DNA of 64,000 nt from an uncultured Clostridia bacterium (GTDB taxonomy: Bacteria > Bacillota > Clostridia > Christensenellales > Borkfalkiaceae), in the NCBI GenBank assembly GCA_947632195.1, contig CANROE010000001.1:62001-126000 (forward strand). Reading direction: 5' to 3'. The notes beneath the pieces were generated by a model. That model had not been told where the DNA came from, did no database searches, and worked only from the letters and a program-made list of their open reading frames with translations. The position numbers were made by a program, and so were the translations under genes. This document shows positions 42,345 through 49,758 of the stretch, piece by piece (positions within the stretch are counted from its first letter, which is position 1; the number at the start of each line of letters is the position of its first letter).

Positions 42345-43963
42345 ATCTGAAACGAATTTCCAGCGTTTTGCTCGCTTCCTGCCTGCTTTTGCCCACGCTC
42401 GGGCTGCTTGCGGGTTGCTCGGACGAAGAAGTGACTGTTTTAAAGATATATAATTGGGAAGAGTACATCGACGACGGCGGCGAGGGCTCCTATCTTTACG
42501 ACCTCGCCCTCGAAGAGGGCGTTCCGGAGGACGAGATCGAGGCGCCCCGCATCATCGACGATTTCGAGCTGTGGTATGAGGAGACTTACGGCGAAAAGGT
42601 GGAGGTGTCCTACTCGACGTTCGGCACCAACGAGGACATGTACAACGAACTCAAACTCGGCAACGTGTACGACCTCCTGTGCCCCTCCGACTACATGATC
42701 ATGAAACTTGCCAACGAGACGAAGGAGGACGGCTCCCCCTACCTCGTTCAGTATGACGAGAGCTTTTTCGATCCCTCCGTTGAGACGAATTACTATATCC
42801 GCAACGTCTCCCCCTACATCCAACAGCAGTTCGAGACGAACGCGGGGCTCGACACTCCCGCAGGCGAACCCAAGTGGAACGAATACGCCGCAGGCTACAT
42901 GTGGGGCACGACGGGGTTTGTGTACAATCCGGGATATGTGAACGCCGAAGATCTCGAAAAGAGCGGCTGGCAGACCTTTGTCGACCCCGCCTATAAGGGC
43001 AAGATCACGGCGAAGGATAACGTGCGCGACACCTACTTTGCGGCGCTCGGCCTCACATTCGAGGGAGAGAAGGACGGGCTTTCTCAGCTTCGCGAAAGGT
43101 TTTCGGCGGGCGAGCTCTCCCAAGAGGAATACACCAAGGCGATCACGAAAATTTTCAACGCGACGGACGACGAGACGATCGCCAAGGTCGAGCCCCGTCT
43201 CATGGACATCAAGGAAAACATTTACAGTTTCGAGACGGACACGGGCAAGGCGGACATGGTGAACGGGACGATCTGGCTCAACTATGCGTGGAGTGGCGAC
43301 GCGGTGTACGCCCTCGACGAGGCGGAGACTCCCGACTTCGACGAAAACGGCGAACCCATTGAGGGGAGCGAACTTCTTCTCAACTATTACGTCCCCGAGG
43401 CGGGCACCAATCTTTGGTTCGACGGCTGGGTGATGATGAGCGACGTCGTGGAGCGCGGCACAAAGCAGGCGGCGCAGGCGTTCGTCAACTTTATGTCAAG
43501 GCCGGACAATGCAATGAGAAACAGCTATTATATCGGATACACGAGCGTCATCGCGGGAGAAAACGGCGAAATGCTCGACTACGTCGATTGGCTGTATGGC
43601 AACGGGGAAGAAAACGAGGAAGATTTCTACGATCTCTCCTACTTTTTCGGGGAGGAAACGGGCACGGCCGGGATCTATGCCGACGAAGAGCAGCGCACCT
43701 GCCGCCAGCTTTACGCGCAGTTCCCGCCCGAAGAGGTCATTTCCCGCTGCGCCGTGATGGACTACTACCGCAAGGACGCGAACGACCGTATCAATGAGCT
43801 CTGGTCGCGCGTGAAGGCGGAGACCCTTGACGCATGGGCGATCATCGTCATCTGTCTCGTCGCTGTGGCGATCGTCCTCTTTATCGTGTTTGTAAAATTC
43901 GGCGGAAAGATCGACTTCTTCCGCACAAAGCCCAAAAAAGGCTATCATCGGGTAAATAAATAG
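42341..43963 (+). CDS. potD: Polyamine-binding lipoprotein PotD with C-terminal membrane helix
   Basis: 540 residues. Lipoprotein signal ending LLAGC (Cys26), then the periplasmic-binding fold: LKIYNWEEYID, GNVYDLLCPSDYMI, and AYKGKITAKDNVRD. Binds spermidine or putrescine and hands it to PotBC. Typical PotD has about 350-360 residues; this one has acidic insertions and a C-terminal hydrophobic helix (about 498-521, WAIIVICLVAVAIVLFIVF) followed by basic residues, so it should be anchored at both ends. Last gene of potABCD, followed by a terminator. Confidence 0.9.
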   Translation: MNLKRISSVLLASCLLLPTLGLLAGCSDEEVTVLKIYNWEEYIDDGGEGSYLYDLALEEGVPEDEIEAPRIIDDFELWYEETYGEKVEVSYSTFGTNEDMYNELKLGNVYDLLCPSDYMIMKLANETKEDGSPYLVQYDESFFDPSVETNYYIRNVSPYIQQQFETNAGLDTPAGEPKWNEYAAGYMWGTTGFVYNPGYVNAEDLEKSGWQTFVDPAYKGKITAKDNVRDTYFAALGLTFEGEKDGLSQLRERFSAGELSQEEYTKAITKIFNATDDETIAKVEPRLMDIKENIYSFETDTGKADMVNGTIWLNYAWSGDAVYALDEAETPDFDENGEPIEGSELLLNYYVPEAGTNLWFDGWVMMSDVVERGTKQAAQAFVNFMSRPDNAMRNSYYIGYTSVIAGENGEMLDYVDWLYGNGEENEEDFYDLSYFFGEETGTAGIYADEEQRTCRQLYAQFPPEEVISRCAVMDYYRKDANDRINELWSRVKAETLDAWAIIVICLVAVAIVLFIVFVKFGGKIDFFRTKPKKGYHRVNK

Positions 43964-43974
43964 GCGCAAAACGA

Positions 43975-44022
43975 AAGGGGGCGCCGCGCGGCTTTGCCGC
44001 GCGGCGCCCCTTTCCTTATTTT
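43975..44022 (+). terminator. Intrinsic terminator of potABCD
   Basis: GGGGCGCCGCGCGGC, TTT, GCCGCGCGGCGCCCC, then TTTCCTTATTTT. It can also serve the convergent ABC permease gene. Confidence 0.85.
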
Positions 44023-44030
44023 ATATATCC

Positions 44031-44834
44031 TTACACCACGAGGTTCACTTTATGGGAGAGGATATAGCGGATGACAAAGAATCCGACCACATCGAACGCC
44101 GCAAAAAGCAGGATGAACGCCCAGATAATGATGTGTCCCGATAGCGTAAAGCCGAGCTGCAAGATGGGAATGAGCAGGATGGAAAGGACGGTACCGATCG
44201 CAAACGACGCGCCGTAATAGAGGGCGATGGTAATGATCACTCTTCCCTTCGTGAAGAGCTGCCCGATACTCGCGATGAGGAAGAGATAGACAAGCCCCAT
44301 GGGGATCAATGCGATCGCGAGCAGAACGATCTCGATGATGAGCAGCGGATCGGAGGACAAAAAGGCGGAGATCGCGGGCAACGCAAAAGAAAGTTCGTTC
44401 CAAAGCATGGTGATCTCCTGCGTCGGCAAAGCGACAAGGAACCCGAGCACGATTTCAAGATCACAGGCGATCGTCACAATAAACGCGGACAGGAACTTCG
44501 AGACGAGCAGCTGCGTGGGAGTGACGGGCAGGGAAAAGGTCATATACCCCTCCCCCGTGAAGAGACTCTTGAAAAATCGGACGAGGCACATCACAGTCCC
44601 CGCGACAGAGAGCGCGAACACGGAGAGATACCAAAAGGACATCGTCCCGAACCGCAGGAGCGTCAGCCCGACCGCGACGGGCGCCACCACCACGACGGAA
44701 TCGTCGGGGATCGGCCTTTCCGCAAGTTCCAGAAGGAGCCGCGTCAGCGCGCTCAAAAGCGCCACGGCGATCATGAACCACATCAAGACGCGCATGATGG
44801 AGCGCAGCTCATGTTTCATCAATTTCCCTACCAT
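44031..44834 (-). CDS. ABC-2 type transporter permease
   Basis: 267 residues from ATG 44834 (GGGAGG upstream), with six or seven membrane helices. No enzymatic motif. It overlaps the stop of the upstream ATPase gene by seven bases, so the two form one exporter. Similar two-gene cassettes in Firmicutes (YtrBC-like) move peptides or antibiotics or respond to cell envelope stress; the substrate is unknown. Upstream extensions of the frame are shadows. Confidence 0.8.
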   Translation of the reverse strand: MVGKLMKHELRSIMRVLMWFMIAVALLSALTRLLLELAERPIPDDSVVVVAPVAVGLTLLRFGTMSFWYLSVFALSVAGTVMCLVRFFKSLFTGEGYMTFSLPVTPTQLLVSKFLSAFIVTIACDLEIVLGFLVALPTQEITMLWNELSFALPAISAFLSSDPLLIIEIVLLAIALIPMGLVYLFLIASIGQLFTKGRVIITIALYYGASFAIGTVLSILLIPILQLGFTLSGHIIIWAFILLFAAFDVVGFFVIRYILSHKVNLVV

Positions 44835-45526
44835 CTGAATACCTCCCGGAAAATATCGTTGAGATTCTTTCCTTCTCGCTCGCAGAGTTCCTTTACGGGC
44901 TCGTCGAGCACGATCCTGCCGCAATTCAGAAAAAGCGCATGCGTAAGAATGTTCTGAATATCCCAGATGAGGTGCGTACACAGAAAGATCGTCGCGTCCT
45001 CAGGCTTATTGGACAGAATGGTTTCGAGAATAAAGTCGCGTGCGGCGGGATCGACGCCCGCGATCGGCTCGTCGAGGATATACAGTTTCGCCCGCCGCGA
45101 CATGGTGAGGATGAGCCCGAGTTTCTCCTGGTTCCCCTTGGAGAGGGTCTTGATCCGCTGTTTGAGCCCGATCCCGAGGCGGGAGAGCATTCCCACCGCC
45201 TTGTCCCGATCAAAATCCGCGAAAAAATCGCCGTAGTAGTCCACTTGCTGTTCTACGCGCATCCACTTGCTCAGATAATTTGCGTCGGGCAGATAGGCGG
45301 TCACCGCTCTCGTCTCGGGCGAAGGCCGTTTGCCGTCCACGAGGATCTCACCGCTCAGCGGCTGCAACATGCCCATCGCAAGTTTGATAAGCGTGGTCTT
45401 TCCGCTGCCGTTGGGCCCCAAAAGCCCCACAATCGAACCGGGCTTTACGGAAAAATTCACGCCCACAAGCGCAGGATTGTTTCCGTACCTGTGATACAGA
45501 TCGCGGCACTCCAAAATTGTCTCCAT
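44828..45526 (-). CDS. ABC transporter ATP-binding protein (YtrB-like)
   Basis: 232 residues from ATG 45526 (GGAGG upstream). Walker A GPNGSGKTT, signature LSKGNQEKLG, Walker B LYILDEP with GVDP in the D-loop. The KGNQ signature is common in YtrB-like exporters, usually controlled by a GntR regulator, which is not present here. The start lies close behind a palindrome at 45545-45568 that overlaps the putative promoter. Confidence 0.88.
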   Translation of the reverse strand: METILECRDLYHRYGNNPALVGVNFSVKPGSIVGLLGPNGSGKTTLIKLAMGMLQPLSGEILVDGKRPSPETRAVTAYLPDANYLSKWMRVEQQVDYYGDFFADFDRDKAVGMLSRLGIGLKQRIKTLSKGNQEKLGLILTMSRRAKLYILDEPIAGVDPAARDFILETILSNKPEDATIFLCTHLIWDIQNILTHALFLNCGRIVLDEPVKELCEREGKNLNDIFREVFRW

Positions 45527-45544
45527 ATTTCCTCCTTTTTTGTG

Positions 45545-45568
45545 TATTATGTCACACATAGTACTATG
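45545..45568. repeat. Short palindrome overlapping the ABC operon promoter
   Basis: TATTATGTCACACATAGTAC followed by TATG. Contains CATAGTACTATG. Member of the dispersed family, here between the promoter -35 box and the ribosome site. Confidence 0.65.
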
Positions 45569-45586
45569 CTAACATTCAAAAATCAA
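45558..45586 (-). promoter_or_regulatory. Possible promoter of the YtrB-like operon
   Basis: TTGATT (45586-45581), 17-base spacer, TACTAT (45563-45558). The -10 box is formed by the palindrome, so the repeat may either have brought the promoter or act as an operator. Confidence 0.45.
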
Positions 45587-45623
45587 GAAGTTCTCTTAAA
45601 ATTTTCCCTATGTGCGGGCGAAA

Positions 45624-46730
45624 TTACTTCCCGAACATCACTTTTTCGCTTGAAAGCATCTTTGCGATCGCCCACACCAGCACAACGGTATAGAGCAGAT
45701 TTGCCCCCACCGAAAGCAGGGATTGCCACACGGGCAGCTCCCCTCCCAAAATTCTGCCCATCGCGGTAACGGCGTTGAGTACGGGCACAGCAATCACCCA
45801 CTCTCCCATCTGCGTCACGACGAGGGAGACGATCGAGACGAGCATGACGAGGATCATCAAAACGCTCGTGTACGCCGAGGCCTCCTTCACCGACCGCGAG
45901 AGAGTGGAAACGACGCCGATCGCCGACACGATGAGGGGCACAAAGCTCAGAATGAGGAGGAAGAGCAAGAGGTAACTTACAAAGGAATATCCCACGAGCA
46001 CGGTCGCGTCCAGTCCCATGAGTTTGGGCAGGGAGAGCACCACGCCGAGGAAACTCGACGCCGCGCCGATCGCCGAGATACAGCTGAGGGGAATGATCTT
46101 GCCAAGTGCAATGTGCGAGCGCTTGACGGACGTTGCGAGGATGGTCGCAAGCGTTCCCCGCTCCTTTTCCCCCGCCACCGATTCAAGGGTGACGGACATG
46201 CACGCCGAAAAGACGAAGGTCACCACGAGGAAGGGCAAGAGCGCGGTCAAAATTTCCCTGCCGATGTCGGCGCTGTCGTTCACCGTCTGCACATCGATGG
46301 GAAAGCGCATGCCGACGGAGATGAGGACAGAGCTCACGAGCCCGTAAAAGTACGAGCCGTTCTCGCTCCCGCTGTCATACACAATGCCCGCGCGGGCGCC
46401 CTCTCCGAACGAATCGAAATTTTCGGTAAGGGTGAGAATGGCGGTCGCCTCCCCTTCTTTGACTGCGGCGCGCGCCTCCTCCTCGTTTTCGAGAGGAAGC
46501 CACTCCACTTTGTCGCCGCTTTCGTTTATCTGCTGTTCGAGGAGCCCGACGACCGCCGAATTTCCCGAGAGATAGACTTTCAGTTCGCGGCTCTCCTCCG
46601 TATGGATGATATTCCCCAGCACGGTGTAGAGCAAAAAGATGACGATACCCGGGAGCAGGATGGTGACGATCAGACGGGGATCGTGGAAAAAGCGGTGAAA
46701 TTCCTTTTTCATGAGGGCGACAAGTTTCAT
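45624..46730 (-). CDS. natB: ABC-2 transporter permease, NatB-like
   Basis: 368 residues: N-terminal helix, a large extracytoplasmic domain (about 45-155), then five or six helices with the conserved EKERGTLATILATSVKRSHIALGK coupling region. This layout is that of NatB, the permease of the Na+-exporting NatAB system; other substrates are possible. The ATG overlaps the natA-like stop by four bases. Confidence 0.85.
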   Translation of the reverse strand: MKLVALMKKEFHRFFHDPRLIVTILLPGIVIFLLYTVLGNIIHTEESRELKVYLSGNSAVVGLLEQQINESGDKVEWLPLENEEEARAAVKEGEATAILTLTENFDSFGEGARAGIVYDSGSENGSYFYGLVSSVLISVGMRFPIDVQTVNDSADIGREILTALLPFLVVTFVFSACMSVTLESVAGEKERGTLATILATSVKRSHIALGKIIPLSCISAIGAASSFLGVVLSLPKLMGLDATVLVGYSFVSYLLLFLLILSFVPLIVSAIGVVSTLSRSVKEASAYTSVLMILVMLVSIVSLVVTQMGEWVIAVPVLNAVTAMGRILGGELPVWQSLLSVGANLLYTVVLVWAIAKMLSSEKVMFGK

Positions 46731-47518
46731 ACGATCTCCCCCTTCAACCCGTGATAGAGCTCAAAGAACTTCTCTTCGAGGCTCGTCGTTCCGCAGACTG
46801 CGGCAAGAGGGCCTTCCTCCGCCATCTTCCCGTCGATGATGATCCCCACGCGGTCGCACAGTTTTTCCACAAGCGAAAAGATATGCGTGGACAGAAGAAT
46901 GCTCTTGCCCATGCGCCTGAGTTCCAGTAAAAAGTCGGTGACGACCTTTGCGGTGAGCACGTCCAGCCCGTTCGTCGGCTCGTCGAAGATGACGACGTCG
47001 GGGTCGTGCACGATGGAGACGACGAGGGAAACTTTCTGTTTCATGCCCGTGGAGAGGTCGCCCACCTTTACCTGCGCGAACGCGTCGATCCCAAAGCGGG
47101 CAAAGAGCTCCCGTTTGCGCTCGGCGAGCACCTCTTTCTCCACGCCGTGCATCGCGCCGAAGAAGTCAAAGAGATAATCGGGGGTGAAGAAGGTTTCGAG
47201 TTTGAGTTCCCCCGTCAGAAACCCCACGCAGTCGCGCACCTTCTGCGGCTCCTTCCGCACCGAATGCCCCATGATGTACGCGTCCCCCTCGTCGGGTTTG
47301 ATGAGGGTGGAGAGCATGCGGAGGGTCGTCGTCTTGCCTGCGCCGTTGGGGCCGAGCAGTCCGTAAATTTCCCCGCGATTGGCGGAAAAAGAGAGCCCGT
47401 TCACGGCGATCTTTCGGTTTAGCGCCGTCTTTTCGAGCCGCTGTTGTTTGCGCGAGAGAGTGAACGTCTTTTTCAGATTCTCCGCCCGCACGATCTCGTT
47501 TGCAAATAAATCTTCCAT
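46727..47518 (-). CDS. natA: ABC transporter ATP-binding protein, NatA-like
   Basis: 263 residues from ATG 47518. Walker A GPNGAGKTT, Walker B VVIFDEPTNGLDV, signature LSTGMKQKVS. LSTGMKQ and GFLTGELKLE are typical of NatA-like export ATPases. Works with the overlapping permease. In a cell with a Na+-pumping decarboxylase, Na+ export by NatAB would be coherent, but this is inference. Confidence 0.87.
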   Translation of the reverse strand: MEDLFANEIVRAENLKKTFTLSRKQQRLEKTALNRKIAVNGLSFSANRGEIYGLLGPNGAGKTTTLRMLSTLIKPDEGDAYIMGHSVRKEPQKVRDCVGFLTGELKLETFFTPDYLFDFFGAMHGVEKEVLAERKRELFARFGIDAFAQVKVGDLSTGMKQKVSLVVSIVHDPDVVIFDEPTNGLDVLTAKVVTDFLLELRRMGKSILLSTHIFSLVEKLCDRVGIIIDGKMAEEGPLAAVCGTTSLEEKFFELYHGLKGEIV

Positions 47519-47568
47519 CTTGTTTCCTTTGCCAAGGCGTTCCCCTCGGACAAAATATTCGGACAAAA

Positions 47569-47597
47569 TATATATACCCGCCCGCAGCGACGGTCAA
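47569..47597 (-). promoter_or_regulatory. Possible promoter of natAB
   Basis: TTGACC (47597-47592), 17-base spacer, TATATA (47574-47569). A direct repeat TTTTGTCCGA follows it twice, at about 47548-47572. Confidence 0.55.
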
Positions 47598-47599
47598 AC

Positions 47600-47628
47600 A
47601 ACCGCCAAACGGCCGTCAAACGGCGGTT
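47600..47628 (-). terminator. Weak hairpin after the YnbB-like gene
   Basis: AACCGCC pairs with GGCGGTT around a 15-base loop that can itself pair; only GTTTG follows. Confidence 0.35.
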
Positions 47629-47642
47629 ATGTCATACGGCGG

Positions 47643-48863
47643 TCAGCCGAGTTTTTTCAGAATTGCGCGACAGGCGAGCTTACAGTGCTCATAGGTGAGC
47701 CCGCCCTGAAAATAGGCGGTATAGGGCTCGCGGATGGGCGCGTCGGCGGAAAGTTCAATGCTCGCCCCCGCCACAAACGTCCCTGCGGCCATGATCACCT
47801 TGCAGTCGTACCCGGGCATATCCCACGCCTCCAACTTGACAAAGGAGTCGACGGGCGAGACGTCCTGCACCGATTGGATAAAGTCGGTAAGTTCCTTTTC
47901 GGTACGGAAACGGATCGCGCGGGTAATGTCTGCGGGCGTCTTTTCGAGTTTGGGGAAATTTTCATAGCCGAGCGACTGCATGCACCCGCCGATGAGCAGA
48001 GCCCCCTTTAATGCCTGCGCCACGACGTGCGGCGCGAGGAAAAATCCCTGGAAGAAGGGTTGATAGCCGTAGGCATAGGAGCCGATCTCCCCGCCGACCG
48101 AGGGCGCGGTGAGCCTGTTTTCGCACAGCTCCACCCACGCCGCGCCGCCCGCGATGTACCCGCCCGTGGGCGCGAGCCCGCCTCCCGGGTTCTTAATGAG
48201 CGACCCGACGATAAGATCGGCGCCGACTTCGGTGGGTTCCCGTTTTTCGACGAACTCCCCGTAGCAGTTGTCCACGAAAATACAGCCCTGAAAGCCCTTC
48301 TCCCGCACAAAAGCGCACATCTTTTCGATCTCGTCCACCGTAAAGGCGTCGCGCAGTTCGTACCCCCGCGAGCGTTGGAGATATACCATTTTATAATGAT
48401 GTGCTGCAAGAAGTTCCCCCGCCCGCTTTAAGTCGGGTTTTCCGTCTCCATTCAGTTCGAGCACGTCGCTCTCCACGCCGAAATCTTTCAAAGAGCCGTT
48501 GCCGCTCCCCCAGATGACGCTGCGGATGGTGTCGTACGGCGTCCCCGTCAAAAATAAAATACGGTCGCTGGGGCGGAGCACCCCGAAAAGAGCCACCGTG
48601 AGCGCATGCGTGCCCGAAAGGAGCGCCGGCGAAACGATCGCGCGCTCTGCGCCGAACGCCCGCGCATACACCCGCCCGAGCGCTTCCCGTCCCTCGTCGC
48701 CGTAGCCGTAGCCAGTGGAGGGATTGAAGTGGCGGAGAGCGATCCGCTCCTCTTTGAATGCGTTTAAAACCTTTTCCTGGTTGAAGAGCGCAACGTCGTC
48801 CACAAGGGCAAAGCGGGGCGCGAGGCTCAGTTCCACCGCCGAAATTCTCTCATCTGCCGTCAT
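47643..48863 (-). CDS. PLP-dependent aluminium-resistance family protein (YnbB-like)
   Basis: 406 residues from ATG 48863. Fold-type I PLP enzyme related to methionine gamma-lyase: HFNPSTGYGYGDEGREALGRVYA, FVDNCYGEFVE with the cofactor-binding aspartate, and the PLP lysine in GSLIKNPGGG. Proteins of this family sit next to miaA in many Firmicutes, as here, where it overlaps the miaA end by 14 bases. The reaction has not been firmly established; a carbon-sulfur lyase activity is the usual guess. Confidence 0.85.
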   Translation of the reverse strand: MTADERISAVELSLAPRFALVDDVALFNQEKVLNAFKEERIALRHFNPSTGYGYGDEGREALGRVYARAFGAERAIVSPALLSGTHALTVALFGVLRPSDRILFLTGTPYDTIRSVIWGSGNGSLKDFGVESDVLELNGDGKPDLKRAGELLAAHHYKMVYLQRSRGYELRDAFTVDEIEKMCAFVREKGFQGCIFVDNCYGEFVEKREPTEVGADLIVGSLIKNPGGGLAPTGGYIAGGAAWVELCENRLTAPSVGGEIGSYAYGYQPFFQGFFLAPHVVAQALKGALLIGGCMQSLGYENFPKLEKTPADITRAIRFRTEKELTDFIQSVQDVSPVDSFVKLEAWDMPGYDCKVIMAAGTFVAGASIELSADAPIREPYTAYFQGGLTYEHCKLACRAILKKLG

Positions 48864-49758
48864 AAATTTCACACACCTTTTCGGCTGCGGCCGAAACTTC
48901 CTCGGGCGCAAGCCAATGTAAATTTTGCATTTTTTTAAAGAAAGTCAGCTGCCGTTTGGCATAATTGCGGGTATTTTGCTTTATTATGTCTGACATAGTA
49001 CTATGCAAACCCCCATTTTTCAAAAATTCGACCACTTCTTTGTAGCCGATCCCCTGCATGCACTGCGCATTTTCGGGGACTCCGCTTTCAAGGAGGGCGC
49101 GCACTTCCCTGACTAGCCCCTCTTGCAGCATGCGGTCCACCCGCCGCTCGATGCGTTCATATAAAACCTCGCGGGGATAATCAAAGGCGACCGCCTCAAA
49201 GGGATAGCGCGGCTCCCCTCCGTCCCTTTGCTCGGACTTCTTTTTGCCCGTGAGCTCAAAAATTTCGAGGGCGCGAATGACCCGTTTCACATCGTTTTCG
49301 TGCAGGAGCGCCGCACTTTCGGGGTCGACCTTTTCAAGCTCCCGATGGAGCGCCGCTCTCCCCTCTGCCCGTTCGAGCGCCTCGTATTTTTGACGGATCT
49401 CTTTCGAGGCGGGCGTCTGCCCGAATCCGCTTTGAAAGAGCAGGGCGTTCATGTAAAATCCCGTCCCGCCGCAGAGAATGGGCGTCTTTTTGCGGCTTAG
49501 AATGTCCTCCACAATGGGGAGCGCCAGCCGCTCGAAGTCGCTCACCGAAAAACTTTCCGTCGGCTCCGCAATGTCGATCATGTAGTGCGGAATGCCGCCC
49601 CGCTCTTCGGGGGTGGGTTTCGCGGTGCCGATGTTCAATCTTTTGTAAATAAGCAGCGCGTCGCAAGAGATGATCTCGCCGCCGAGCCGCTTTGCGCACT
49701 CCACGGCAAGCGCCGTCTTGCCCGATGCGGTCGCGCCGCACACCGCAAGCAGTTTCAT
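48850..49758 (-). CDS. miaA: tRNA dimethylallyltransferase
   Basis: 302 residues from ATG 49758, overlapping the mutL stop (ATGA). P-loop GATASGKTA near residue 8, SCDALLIYKRLNIGTAKPT, and the C-terminal NTRNYAKRQLTFFK. Prenylates A37 of tRNAs reading UNN codons; miaB downstream in the same region adds the methylthio group. Just before NTRNYAKRQ the dispersed palindrome (48982-49005) encodes about STMSDII, replacing the usual short variable helix. Confidence 0.95.
   Translation of the reverse strand: MKLLAVCGATASGKTALAVECAKRLGGEIISCDALLIYKRLNIGTAKPTPEERGGIPHYMIDIAEPTESFSVSDFERLALPIVEDILSRKKTPILCGGTGFYMNALLFQSGFGQTPASKEIRQKYEALERAEGRAALHRELEKVDPESAALLHENDVKRVIRALEIFELTGKKKSEQRDGGEPRYPFEAVAFDYPREVLYERIERRVDRMLQEGLVREVRALLESGVPENAQCMQGIGYKEVVEFLKNGGLHSTMSDIIKQNTRNYAKRQLTFFKKMQNLHWLAPEEVSAAAEKVCEIYDGR
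48982..49005. repeat. Short palindrome inside miaA
   Basis: TATTATGTCTGACATAGTAC followed by TATG, in frame in miaA. Nearly identical to the intergenic copy at 12768-12789. Confidence 0.75.
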
